Positions 1-8,023 of a DNA stretch of 34,224 nt are shown one piece after another. The first letter of the stretch is position 1, and every line of letters starts with the position of its first letter. This stretch comes from Candidatus Latescibacterota bacterium. Lineage in GTDB: Bacteria > Krumholzibacteriota > Krumholzibacteriia > WVZY01. Under the pieces are notes generated by a model. It worked only from the letters and a program-made list of their open reading frames with translations. It was not told the origin of the DNA and made no database searches. The position numbers and the translations under genes are program-made. The stretch spans positions 1,828,635-1,862,858 of the forward strand of contig CP070677.1 of NCBI GenBank assembly GCA_020352495.1, in the 5' to 3' direction.

Positions 1-1
1 A

Positions 2-100
2 CGTGACGAGGATGCCAAGGAGCGCTTCATCCGCGAGGCAGCACAAACGTTTCGTGGACAATACAACGAAGAGGAGCAAGTGATTTCCCACAAGGAGTAA
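2..100 (+). pseudogene. 3' tail of a truncated upstream reading frame that matches the kinase gene
   Basis: The frame is open from the window edge and stops with TAA at 98-100. Its first residues, RDEDAKERFIREA, are identical to the kinase encoded downstream, and bases 1-39 are identical to 489-527. After base 39 the match ends abruptly and 19 unrelated residues follow before the stop. This looks like a broken kinase paralogue or a rearrangement junction, because a true kinase would continue for several hundred residues. Since the identity begins at the very first base, an assembly-edge artefact is equally possible. Confidence 0.4.
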
Positions 101-250
101 CCTGAAGCGCATAAGGTTACATGAACGCTCTGGACGTCGTTGCAATACTGCGGTTTAGCGATAGCCCAACGTTGCATCGGAACCCGCTGAGGAGCCCCAA
201 ACCTGGTTTTTCTTGTCGTCAAGAATGTCATTCCCACCTCCGCGACCTCT

Positions 251-279
251 TTGACAGTCGTTGGCGACGGCTGTAAAAT
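251..279 (+). promoter_or_regulatory. Sigma70-type promoter of the first kinase gene
   Basis: TTGACA (251-256), a 17-bp spacer and TAAAAT (274-279) form a near-consensus promoter. Transcription would begin near 286 and give a leader of about 70 nt before the ATG at 355. Confidence 0.65.
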
Positions 280-354
280 GAATCGTTAGGATACGAGCAA
301 TTGCCAAAACTCGGCGCCGGCCCCCGTCTCAATGTTGCATCAGAAGGGATCAAG

Positions 355-2487
355 ATGATTGGACAGACCGTCGCGCACTACAAAATCACAGAGGAGTTGG
401 GTGAGGGGGGGATGGGATTGTTGTACAAGGCGGAAGACACCCGGCTCAAACGAACCGTCGCCCTGAAATTCCTTCCGGACGAACTGACACGTGACGAGGA
501 TGCCAAGGAGCGCTTCATCCGCGAGGCGCGTGCCGCTTCAGGGCTCCAACACAACAACATATGCACGATCCACGAGATCGGTAAAACCGGGGATGGGCGG
601 CTCTTCATCTGCATGGACTACTATGAGGGAGAGACACTAAAAGAAAAGATAGCATCTGGGCCCGTGTCAATCGATGACGTGGTCGATGTTGCCATCCAGG
701 TAGCGGGGGGTCTTTCAAAAGCCCATGACGCCGGGATTGTGCACCGGGACATCAAGTCGGCGAACCTCCTTGTTACCGAGGACGGTGTCGTAAAAATTTT
801 AGACTTCGGGTTGGCAAAGTCGGGTGGGACGGCGAGAGTGACAAAGACCGGGACGACGGTCGGAACGGTGGCCTACATGTCGCCGGAGCAGGCGACCGGT
901 GGAGACGTGGATGAGCGCTCCGACGTTTTTTCGTTGGGAGTCGTCATGTACGAACTTCTAACTGGCGAGCTTCCCTTTAAAGGTGATCACGACGCAGCGA
1001 TCATCTATTCGATTGTGAACCTGGAACCGAAGAGTCCAAGTCAAATACGAAAGGAAGTCCCCGCCGAAATCGAGGAGATCGTTCTAAGGGCGATGGCCAA
1101 GGATTTGACACGGCGTTATCGGCTTGCCGACGAGATGCTCGCTCAACTCAAGCGCTCGAAGAGGAGTCTTGAGTCCGGTACCGCCGATCGCGCTGCTGTG
1201 AGACAACCGTCGATAGCGGTACTTCCTTTTACAAATATGAGCGCCGATAGGGAACAGGATTATTTTTGTGACGGGATGGCGGAGGATATCATCAATAACC
1301 TATCGCAGATCGTTGGCCTCCGTGTCGCGGCGCGTACTTCCTCTTTTGCCTACAAGGGAAAAAGCGCGGACGTACGTGAGATCGGCAGGAACCTCGGCGT
1401 TGATACGGTTCTTGAAGGGGGCGTGCAGAAAGCCGGGGATCGGCTCCGGATCACCGTGCAGTTGGTCAACGTTATGGACGGTTACCATGTGTGGTCGGAG
1501 AAATTTGATCGTGATTTGGAGGACGTGTTTGCCATCCAGGATGAAATCGGTCGAAATATCGTCGAATCACTGGAGGTCAAGCTGACCGACAAAGAGAGAC
1601 GTGTGTTGGACAAAGTTCCAACGAAAGATGTTGAGGCGTACGATTTCTACATACGTGGCAGACAGAGCTTTCACCGACTCAGCGAAAGACCCCTTCACCG
1701 CGCCCGCAACCTGTTCACGAGTGCGATCATTATCGACCCCGCATACGCGCTGGCCTACTGTGGGCTCGCCGACTGCCACTCGATGCTCTACATGTACTTC
1801 GACAGCGACAAGACAAACATCGAAAACGCGGTGACGGCCAGCAAAAAAGCGCTCGAGTTGGATCCCGAGTTGGCTGAGTCGCACGCCTCCTATGGACTCG
1901 CGAACATGATGGCCGAGCAATACGACCGAGCAGAAGAAGTGTTGAGAAAGGCAATACAGCTTTCACCAAACTTGTATGAAGCCTACTACTATTGTGCCCG
2001 AACGTATTGGGTGCGTGGCGACCTGGAGAAGGCGGCGGAGTTTTTCATAAAGGCCAGCGCGGTAAGGCAGGAGGATTATCAAGCGCTGTTGTTGGCCGCG
2101 AACGCTTATCGCGGTCTCAATAAACCAACGGAACTCGAGGCGGCCTGTCGGCGTGGGTTGGAGATCGCTGAAAGACACGTCGTCAATGAGCCGGATGACG
2201 CAAGAGCCTGGTGTCTTGGGGCTCAGGCCCATTGCCAGCTCGGCGATCGAGAGAAAGCTCTCGAGTGGATCGAGCGTGCTCTGTCGCTTGCCAGGGACGA
2301 TCTGATGGTTCTCTACAACTCGGCGTGTGTGTACGCAGAACTAAAAATGAGCGACAAGTTTTTTGAATGTTTCGGCAGAACCCTCAAGAGTAAGAGCCGC
2401 GCTTACAAGGAATGGATCCAGCACGATCCATATCTTGAACAGTTTCGCGACGATCCACTCTTCTCAAAGCTCATGGAAGAGTTTTGA
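355..2487 (+). CDS. Soluble Ser/Thr protein kinase with TolB-N-like domain and TPR repeats
   Basis: This is a 710-residue Hanks-type kinase fused to sensor or scaffold modules. Visible kinase features are the glycine loop GEGGMG (16-21), the ATP lysine in VALKFL (K38), HRDIKSAN with catalytic D132, DFG with D150 and the SPEQ activation segment. A TolB-amino-terminal-like domain (COG5616 type, beginning SIAVLPFTNMS) spans about residues 283-410, and TPR-like helical repeats fill about 440-690. I see no transmembrane segment, so the whole protein should be cytoplasmic, unlike its paralogue at 16183. I chose ATG 355 over the TTG at 301 because a purine-rich AGAAGGGA lies just upstream and HYKI then aligns with the start of the paralogue. 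It ends 37 bp before a convergent gene. Substrates are unknown. Confidence 0.9.
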   Translation: MIGQTVAHYKITEELGEGGMGLLYKAEDTRLKRTVALKFLPDELTRDEDAKERFIREARAASGLQHNNICTIHEIGKTGDGRLFICMDYYEGETLKEKIASGPVSIDDVVDVAIQVAGGLSKAHDAGIVHRDIKSANLLVTEDGVVKILDFGLAKSGGTARVTKTGTTVGTVAYMSPEQATGGDVDERSDVFSLGVVMYELLTGELPFKGDHDAAIIYSIVNLEPKSPSQIRKEVPAEIEEIVLRAMAKDLTRRYRLADEMLAQLKRSKRSLESGTADRAAVRQPSIAVLPFTNMSADREQDYFCDGMAEDIINNLSQIVGLRVAARTSSFAYKGKSADVREIGRNLGVDTVLEGGVQKAGDRLRITVQLVNVMDGYHVWSEKFDRDLEDVFAIQDEIGRNIVESLEVKLTDKERRVLDKVPTKDVEAYDFYIRGRQSFHRLSERPLHRARNLFTSAIIIDPAYALAYCGLADCHSMLYMYFDSDKTNIENAVTASKKALELDPELAESHASYGLANMMAEQYDRAEEVLRKAIQLSPNLYEAYYYCARTYWVRGDLEKAAEFFIKASAVRQEDYQALLLAANAYRGLNKPTELEAACRRGLEIAERHVVNEPDDARAWCLGAQAHCQLGDREKALEWIERALSLARDDLMVLYNSACVYAELKMSDKFFECFGRTLKSKSRAYKEWIQHDPYLEQFRDDPLFSKLMEEF

Positions 2488-2524
2488 TCGATGGCTGGGC
2501 ATCTTTGACTCAAAGAGACACGGA

Positions 2525-4051
2525 TCATTTGATCAACACAATCTTGTTACTCTGCACGGATCCGGGGGCCGACAGGCGACAGAAATAAACACCCGAGCTC
2601 ACAGGTTGCCCCGACTGGTCACGGCCCCTCCAGACCACTTCATGCGGGCCGGTTTCCAACTCGTCATCGACCAATGTGGCTACGAGTGTGCCACTCGTGT
2701 CGAACACCTCCAATGTCACCCTTCCTGGAGCGGCAATGTCAAACGCGATCGTGGTTTGTGGATTGAACGGGTTGGGACGGCTATCGTGCAGGCGTGCCGT
2801 GTACGATTGTGTTTCGCCCACGGCGGTGAGGTGGTACCAATACCGCGGAGCCCGATGCACGCCACCCGGTGTCAGATAGATCCACACGGTTGCTCCGGCT
2901 GGCGTGACCTCGAAAACCGTATGCCCGTCGGTGTCGCAGATGAGGGTGTTCCCATTTGGCATACGGAAGGCGCCGGCCCTGTTCATGGAATAAAATCCGG
3001 GCGGATTTTGATAAACCCAGGCGGGAGCGTCAGGGCCAAACGGTTCTCCTGCATCGATTATATAGTTGTTATTGCCATCCATCGGTGGAACGATCTCCTC
3101 GACACTTGAATAGTCGTTTCCCGAACCGGGCCGGTTCCCATTGTTGAACGTGAGGATGGCGCCTTCACCGGGAAGTCCGGGATCGATCCAGTTGGCGCCG
3201 TGTACGCCAAAGTAGTACTGGTCGTCCGCGGTGCCGCGGCCATATACCTGCGGATTACCCCACCGGTAGAGGAGGTCGCCGCCTCGACCGCTGTTGCCAC
3301 CCGTGTGGCCGGCAGCCTCCTCCGTCGTTGTGCTGTGGTCGATGATCCATATCTCGCTCATTTTTCGTACGCTGATCACTATCTGGTCGAGGTCCGGGTT
3401 GTAATCGATCGCATTGGCGTGATCCCAGCTGTACGACCCGACCGAGCCAAAGTTGACGTCGACCAGTTCTGGATGATCGGCGATGACACCATAGTTGTCT
3501 TTTGCCGGATCCGCGTCTTGGATGAGATGATCCCAGAGGTGCCACTCCCAAACGATGTTACCGCCTGTGGCACCGACCGGCTCGATCTCGGCGATCATGG
3601 TCGGCCACATTTCGCTGGTGACCGACTGCCGACCCGCGGCGATCGCCTCCGCTTCGGTCTTTAGCTCCCATGCGATCACCAGGACGTTGCCGTTGGGCAT
3701 TGGCTCGACGTCGTGGTGTTGCTGGTAGGTGGCGGTCGAAAAGTAGTAATCCCAGATCACGACATCATTCGTGTCTATCACTTGGATACGTCTGCCAACG
3801 CCTCCGCCGCCAAAATACCCATTGGTGTCGTGACATGGTCTGAGGATTGACCCATCGGCAAACATATAGGCAAACGCGGCAGGTGCGGCGGCTCCGTGCC
3901 ATGTCTGGATGACGTTCTGATCTATGTCGATCAGGTACGTCTCAGTCGAGTTGACCACAGATATGAGGGTCTCGCCATCAAACGGTTCTTGCGCGGTGGT
4001 TGAGGTCGCGAGCGTGACCAGAATCAATACAACGGGAATGGCTGTCTTCAT
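2525..4051 (-). CDS. Secreted arylsulfotransferase-family (ASST-like) protein with C-terminal sorting domain
   Basis: The protein has 508 residues with a signal peptide (about 1-20, ending TTAQ). The body resembles the arylsulfotransferase family: repeated aspartate- and tryptophan-rich propeller strands, an HDVEPMPNGNVLVIAWE-type strand, and a WDHANAIDY motif (H211) followed by an ISVRKMSEIWIID strand. Family members transfer sulfate between phenols or bind ligands on a six-bladed propeller, but catalysis is not proven here. The last ~85 residues start with RPNPFNPQTT and end SNKIVLIK, a FlgD-like/type 9 secretion C-terminal domain that suggests export and surface attachment. It is divergent from the SBBP gene at 4463 and convergent with the first kinase. 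No strong Shine-Dalgarno sequence precedes the ATG. Confidence 0.8.
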   Translation of the reverse strand: MKTAIPVVLILVTLATSTTAQEPFDGETLISVVNSTETYLIDIDQNVIQTWHGAAAPAAFAYMFADGSILRPCHDTNGYFGGGGVGRRIQVIDTNDVVIWDYYFSTATYQQHHDVEPMPNGNVLVIAWELKTEAEAIAAGRQSVTSEMWPTMIAEIEPVGATGGNIVWEWHLWDHLIQDADPAKDNYGVIADHPELVDVNFGSVGSYSWDHANAIDYNPDLDQIVISVRKMSEIWIIDHSTTTEEAAGHTGGNSGRGGDLLYRWGNPQVYGRGTADDQYYFGVHGANWIDPGLPGEGAILTFNNGNRPGSGNDYSSVEEIVPPMDGNNNYIIDAGEPFGPDAPAWVYQNPPGFYSMNRAGAFRMPNGNTLICDTDGHTVFEVTPAGATVWIYLTPGGVHRAPRYWYHLTAVGETQSYTARLHDSRPNPFNPQTTIAFDIAAPGRVTLEVFDTSGTLVATLVDDELETGPHEVVWRGRDQSGQPVSSGVYFCRLSAPGSVQSNKIVLIK

Positions 4052-4462
4052 CGTGTTCTCGTTTCTGCTGGGCGGCCAAGTGGTCTACAAGGTCCCTGTC
4101 CTCACAAGGAGTCTAACACGAATTCGGACGTCGGGCAATTCACTGTGGTTTCATGACGCGGTGTGTGTCCTGATAACGCCGTTCGAGTCCACAATTTGTC
4201 AAACAACGTTTGGTAATCAGACCTCCAATCCAAAAACAAAGTAAGTTGACTCAGCCGCGAGGATTTTTCTCGAGGAATTACGAGTAACAACGAGGGCAGT
4301 TCGACTATTTGGCGCCCGCACGTTGAACAACTCGTAACCTCGCGCCGTCGGCGACGTGTATCGAATTGACGATCCGTCGTAATTTCCGATATCCTTATAT
4401 ATAGAGATTCGCTGTGAACTGGGGACGGCTACATCCAGCTCGCATCCAGGAGAACCGACATC
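4052..4462. other. 411-bp divergent intergenic region
   Basis: This stretch separates the arylsulfotransferase-like gene from the SBBP gene and must carry both promoters. I see a plausible forward promoter near 4366-4395 and a small inverted repeat CAAAC-AAC-GTTTG at 4200-4212. No convincing gene is present; the short open frames here lack ribosome-binding sites and recognisable products. Confidence 0.5.
4366..4395 (+). promoter_or_regulatory. Possible promoter of the SBBP propeller gene
   Basis: TTGACG (4366-4371), an 18-bp spacer and TATCCT (4390-4395) lie about 70 bp upstream of the start codon. An A/T-rich TATATATA tract follows immediately. The -10 match is only partial. Confidence 0.4.
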
Positions 4463-6142
4463 ATGTGCGCTCGCATCCGATTTCCAATTATTATATTCAT
4501 TTTCATCGGGGTCTCGGCCGTTTGTGCCGACGCGGCCGTTTATCAATGGAGTCATTCATACGGCGATGCGGAAGATCAAGTAGCGACTTCCGTTGCACTC
4601 GATAACGTGGGTAATGTCATTCTGGTCGGACATTTCGACGGTACCGTTGATTTTGGTGGAGGGGCTCTAGTCTGTGATGGACCATCCAGTTGTATGTTTC
4701 TCTCAAAGCTCGACCGGTTCGGGAATCATGTCTGGAGCCGCAACCTTGGCGATTCGTTGAAGTACGGCACCAATAAGCTTGCGATCGACGGCGACTCGAA
4801 TGTCTTTTTGGTCAATGACTTTCATGGCACTGCGGACTTTGGTGGCGGTCTGATTGCCGCACAGGGACTCCGAGACGGAATCATCGCCAAGTTCGACGCC
4901 GCGGGGGAGCACGTCTGGAGCCGAGGTTTTGGAGGCAGCTCGGCGTCGGTCGATGTAAAAGCGGCGGGTGTCGATGGCTCGGGAAATTTGATCGTCGCCG
5001 GGCTCTTCACCGGCACGATCGACTTTGGTGGCGCGACGCTTAGCGCGAGTTGGTTTGTGACGAACATGTTCGTTGTGAAGTTCCACCCGACAGGCGCGCA
5101 TTTGTGGAGTCGAAAATACACAGGTGGAGGGAGCATCGTGATCACCGCGGTGGCGGCGGACCCCGCCGGAAATACGATTCTCTCCGGGTATCACAGTGGT
5201 TCGTTCGACTTTGGAGGGGGGACGCTCACGGCAGATCTCTACAATGCGTTTGTCGCGAAATACGATACCAACGGTGACCACGGGTGGAGCCACTCCTTTG
5301 GCGACCCAGGAACGTATCAGTACATACACGACGTGGCCGCGGATCTCTCGGGCAACGTGTTCGTCACCGGAGACTTTAGGGACCCATTGGATCTCGGCGG
5401 TGGAAGTCTCACGAACGCCGGTGGCCCCGATATTTTTCTGGCCAAGTTCGATCCGGACGGCAACCACATTTGGAGCAAGCGATTCGGAGATGCTGAGCCG
5501 CAACGATCCTACTCGGTGGCGGTCGACGGACCCGGTCATGTGCTGCTCGCCGGACATTTTTTCGGGGCGGTGGACTTTGGTGGTGGGGCGCTCGTCGCCG
5601 ATCCAATTGACTTCTGTGTAGCTCGTTTCGACGGGGAAGGAACTCATTATTGGAGCGAGCGCTTTGACGTCTTCAGTCTGGGTCTGCAAAACGACAAGGA
5701 GTACTCCATTGCCGCCGCGGCCAATGTCTCCGGGGACATGGCGTTTGTCGGAACGTTCAAAGATGCCGTGGATTGCGGGGGAGGGGACCTTGCCTACAAC
5801 GGTGGATGGGATGTCTTCGTCACGAATTACGTCCCTGTGGTGTCGGGAATCCGTGCTACTGACACAGTGAATCTGTGTTTGGATGCCTACCCCAATCCGT
5901 TCAATCCAAGAACAACCATCACCTACTCCGTTCCCGAACCGGGTGTCGTCCGTGTTGGTCTCTACGGTGTTGACGGACGCCATGTTCGAACGTTGATCGA
6001 CCGATGGGCGCCCGTAGGCCACCATAACACGACGTGGGATGGACGGGACACCCGCGGTAGAACGGTGGCCTCAGGCGTCTACTTTGTTCGTCTCGAAACT
6101 GCGGGGCGCACCCAGACAAAACGCGTCGTTCTCCTCAAGTGA
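4463..6142 (+). CDS. Secreted SBBP-type seven-bladed beta-propeller protein with sorting domain
   Basis: The 559-residue protein begins with a hydrophobic signal peptide (about residues 1-24). Seven repeats of about 60 residues follow (roughly 28-460), each carrying a G-x-V/I-D-F-G-G-G strand and, in most, a KFD..G.HVWSR-type strand. Seven copies imply a seven-bladed beta-propeller like those annotated as SBBP repeats. The final ~85 residues start YPNPFNPRTT and end TKRVVLLK, a FlgD-like/type 9 secretion sorting domain. AGGAG at 4448-4452 supports the ATG at 4463. Function is unknown; adhesion or binding at the cell surface is an inference. The gene stands alone and converges on the RNA-binding protein gene. 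Confidence 0.85.
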   Translation: MCARIRFPIIIFIFIGVSAVCADAAVYQWSHSYGDAEDQVATSVALDNVGNVILVGHFDGTVDFGGGALVCDGPSSCMFLSKLDRFGNHVWSRNLGDSLKYGTNKLAIDGDSNVFLVNDFHGTADFGGGLIAAQGLRDGIIAKFDAAGEHVWSRGFGGSSASVDVKAAGVDGSGNLIVAGLFTGTIDFGGATLSASWFVTNMFVVKFHPTGAHLWSRKYTGGGSIVITAVAADPAGNTILSGYHSGSFDFGGGTLTADLYNAFVAKYDTNGDHGWSHSFGDPGTYQYIHDVAADLSGNVFVTGDFRDPLDLGGGSLTNAGGPDIFLAKFDPDGNHIWSKRFGDAEPQRSYSVAVDGPGHVLLAGHFFGAVDFGGGALVADPIDFCVARFDGEGTHYWSERFDVFSLGLQNDKEYSIAAAANVSGDMAFVGTFKDAVDCGGGDLAYNGGWDVFVTNYVPVVSGIRATDTVNLCLDAYPNPFNPRTTITYSVPEPGVVRVGLYGVDGRHVRTLIDRWAPVGHHNTTWDGRDTRGRTVASGVYFVRLETAGRTQTKRVVLLK

Positions 6143-6267
6143 CGACCAATAATATGTCCGTGTCGCTTCTGGCGGAAGTGCCTCGCTATCGAGGGTGTCG
6201 AGGATTTGGCGACGGGGTCCTTGGGCCGCGACCCCACACCGATCAAACAACGGGGGCGGGGGACGAC

Positions 6268-6297
6268 CTAATAAAAAGGGCCGCATCAGCGGCCCTT
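6268..6297 (-). terminator. Rho-independent terminator of the RRM gene, probably bidirectional
   Basis: A perfect GGGCCGC / GCGGCCC stem (6278-6284 and 6289-6295) with an ATCA loop is followed, on the minus strand, by TTTTTATTA. On the plus strand the stem is followed by TTCTGTTTG, so it may also stop transcripts of the SBBP gene. Confidence 0.85.
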
Positions 6298-6322
6298 CTG
6301 TTTGCATGTACGTGACTGCAGA

Positions 6323-6586
6323 TTATCTGCGTCCGCCACGCCTCTCACGCGCCTCGTTTACCTTGAGGTCACGTCCTTGGAAATCCTTGGAGTCGAGTCC
6401 CTCGATGGCGGCCTTGGCTCCCTGTTCGTCCATCTCGACAAAACCGAATCCCCTCGGGCGGCCGGTTTCGCGATCTTCGACGAGCGAAACCTCGTAAACG
6501 GTTCCGTAAGCCTCGAATGCGGCGCGAATGTCTTCACGTGTCGCATCGAACGGGAGATTGCCAACATAGAGTCTTTTGTTGGACAT
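6323..6586 (-). CDS. Small RRM-type RNA-binding protein
   Basis: This 87-residue protein is a single RNA recognition motif. It shows RNP2 LYVGNL at residues 6-11, RNP1 RGFGFVEM near 45-52, and a short basic Gly/Arg tail (ERRGGRR). Such stand-alone RRM proteins occur in cyanobacteria and many other bacteria, often under cold-stress control, and bind single-stranded RNA. AAGGAG on the minus strand (6594-6599) gives a good ribosome-binding site. A promoter about 200 nt upstream implies a long leader with secondary structure. A strong terminator follows, so it is monocistronic. Target RNAs are unknown. Confidence 0.93.
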   Translation of the reverse strand: MSNKRLYVGNLPFDATREDIRAAFEAYGTVYEVSLVEDRETGRPRGFGFVEMDEQGAKAAIEGLDSKDFQGRDLKVNEARERRGGRR

Positions 6587-6670
6587 CGAACAACTCCTTC
6601 TTTCGCCCTCTGTACTCGTGCGGTCACCAATTTGATAGGACGACAGCTGACCGCGGCTGGCTACCTATCC

Positions 6671-6692
6671 AAGGAGGACCTTGTGCCTCCTC
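6671..6692 (-). promoter_or_regulatory. Leader hairpin with anti-Shine-Dalgarno arm upstream of the RRM gene
   Basis: In the minus-strand RNA, GAGGAGG is followed after 8 nt by CCUCCUU, giving a 6-7 bp stem. The CCUCCUU arm is also complementary to the gene's own AAGGAG ribosome-binding site at 6594-6599, so two alternative pairings are possible. A regulatory role is inferred only. Confidence 0.35.
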
Positions 6693-6791
6693 TCAATTAA
6701 CTCGGGGAAATGAACTCCGGAACCGACTTTCGAGACAGCGGGGCGAACTCTGCGGAAACGAACGTGGCAGGAGAATCCTCTGAGTCGCCCT

Positions 6792-6819
6792 AAAATAACA
6801 CCTGACCAGTCGCTGTCAA
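6792..6819 (-). promoter_or_regulatory. Possible promoter of the RRM gene
   Basis: On the minus strand TTGACA (6819-6814), a 16-bp spacer and TATTTT (6797-6792) are present. The start would lie near 6785, leaving a leader of about 200 nt. Confidence 0.45.
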
Positions 6820-6973
6820 AGGGAAATCGTCGACCGGCGACGATCTTGTGGGGGTTCTGTTTGGACCCTGACGCCGGCGTACGGCCAATTGGCAGATTTC
6901 GGTCCACGCCTGCCCGGTGTGGAAAGGTCGCCCAGGGTTTTGTGGGATTTCCAGGGGATGTGTTGGAACCGAC

Positions 6974-7004
6974 GCGCAACTTGTTTATCCACAACAGGTT
7001 GCGC
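6974..7004. repeat. Inverted repeat enclosing a perfect DnaA-box sequence
   Basis: GCGCAAC (6974-6980) and GTTGCGC (6998-7004) are exact inverted copies separated by 17 bp. The interval contains TTATCCACA at 6985-6993, which equals the strong DnaA-box consensus. Only one box is present and no replication gene is nearby. Confidence 0.4.
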
Positions 7005-7168
7005 TATGACACTATGTGCTGGCTCGCGCCGTCTTTCGTGCCCAAACCCGCCTGAAGTTGAGAAGCGCCGGTAGGTATGCGATGTCGACGATGGAGCTTT
7101 CTCGGCGCCGTGGGCGTACAGGTGGCCACGCGGCCGTTGTGCAGATCCCTCGACCAAACAGCTACATC

Positions 7169-7633
7169 TCAGTCCGGTTCAATAGGGATATTCATCACGA
7201 TGGCCTGCAGCTTTTTCATCGTTTCGAGGTATCGGCTAAAATAGATCTCTGATATTCGAGTCTGTAAGGCGTACCCCATCATTAGATCCTGATCCATGAG
7301 TTCCTTCAGGACCGAGTACCGAATTTTGAGAAGCTCAGCGTTTTCGGTGCATTGAGCCGTCAGCGAATACGAATCCTTGTAGAAGCGTACAGACGACCCA
7401 AACATCGCGCCCTGCGACAGCTCGTCGATGAGGATGCTGACACCGCCCTTTCCGGGCAAACGCAATGCGATTTGGCCCTTGAGCACGACAAAGAGATGAT
7501 CGGCCTTGGCACCTTTTTCGTATACCGTGTCTCCAGCGGCAAACCTCACTTTGTCGGCGGCCTCACTGATGACATGGATCTGTTCCGGACGCAAGAATTC
7601 GAACACTTCTTGAGCTCGAAGACGTTCAGCCAT
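7169..7633 (-). CDS. Cyclic-nucleotide-binding-domain protein (cNMP-binding fold, no DNA-binding domain)
   Basis: The 154-residue protein is essentially one cyclic-nucleotide-binding beta-barrel. Strands follow the pattern FAAGDTVYEKGAKADHLFVVLKGQIAL, then a phosphate-cassette-like region LSQGAMFGSSVRFY, then a C-terminal helix. The usual cassette (FGE..L..  ..R.A) is altered, with GSSVRFYKDSYS, so nucleotide binding is uncertain. There is no helix-turn-helix, so it is not a Crp-type regulator by itself; it may be a sensor subunit or act through a partner. I chose the ATG at 7633 over an upstream start because AAGGGGG lies 6-7 nt before it and homology begins there. Neighbouring genes do not reveal a partner. 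Confidence 0.8.
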   Translation of the reverse strand: MAERLRAQEVFEFLRPEQIHVISEAADKVRFAAGDTVYEKGAKADHLFVVLKGQIALRLPGKGGVSILIDELSQGAMFGSSVRFYKDSYSLTAQCTENAELLKIRYSVLKELMDQDLMMGYALQTRISEIYFSRYLETMKKLQAIVMNIPIEPD

Positions 7634-8023
7634 GTTCAACCCCCTTGAGTTTTCGCTTTGACCGTCGGAACGGGAATCCGGTTCTCTCATCCTTAGCTTA
7701 CAACGATTGTGAGGAATCAACAACTGCCGCCGGCTTTATTTCGGGTCGCCCCACTCGGCGGGCCACCACGGGCTGGCCCCGGGGCCAACGGCCAGTACGG
7801 ACAGGGAAGGTGGGATTCCTTTTACCAGATGTGCTGACCTCGTAAAGTGACCGAAAAGCTCGCGTCCGATGATCCGACTCCAAACGAGAGGCCGTCGGCA
7901 TCGTGCCGACGGCCATCTCTCCCGCGATCGCCATACAATACGTGGCTCGTCTTTGGTCAAACGACGAATCTGTTATCAGACTCGGGGTCGCCGTGCAGTC
8001 GTGATCCAAGCCGGTTTTATTGG
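7634..8023. other. 390-bp intergenic region between CNB-domain and DUF4097-type genes
   Basis: It should contain the promoter of the cyclic-nucleotide-binding protein gene, but I cannot choose one with confidence. The notable element is a strong hairpin at 7886-7921. No gene is supported. Confidence 0.5.
7886..7921 (-). terminator. Strong hairpin, probable terminator after the DUF4097-type gene
   Basis: GCCGTCGGCA (7891-7900) and TGCCGACGGC (7904-7913) form a perfect 10-bp stem with a 3-nt loop. Outer arms GAGAG/CTCTC extend it past a 3-nt bulge. It lies about 100 nt downstream of the DUF4097-type stop codon. The T-tract after it is weak, so intrinsic termination is not certain. Confidence 0.45.

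Larger units (their letters stand above)
6587..7168. other. 582-bp intergenic region with long leader of the RRM gene
   Basis: The part near 6587-6790 is the inferred leader of the minus-strand RRM gene, and a promoter sits at 6792-6819. A hairpin of AGGAGG/CCTCCT is at 6671-6692. Further on, a 7-bp inverted repeat (6974-6980 and 6998-7004) encloses a perfect TTATCCACA. I find no convincing protein or stable RNA gene; short open frames on both strands lack good starts. Confidence 0.5.

Noticed and set aside
1..39. Insertion sequence or attachment site as the source of the 39-bp duplicate
   Set aside because: The duplicate is coding sequence in frame with the kinase and has no terminal repeats or transposase nearby.
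2363..3109. 248-codon plus-strand frame overlapping the arylsulfotransferase-like gene
   Set aside because: The opposite strand encodes the sorting tail and propeller motifs; this frame gives no recognisable product.
4703..6025. Long open frame (440 codons) on the minus strand, antisense to the SBBP gene
   Set aside because: It is the mirror of a repetitive coding sequence, has no ribosome-binding site or domain, and the plus-strand product has a clear signal peptide, repeats and sorting tail.
6974..7004. Possible replication origin
   Set aside because: Only one DnaA box, no AT-rich unwinding region and no dnaA, dnaN, gidA or parAB nearby.
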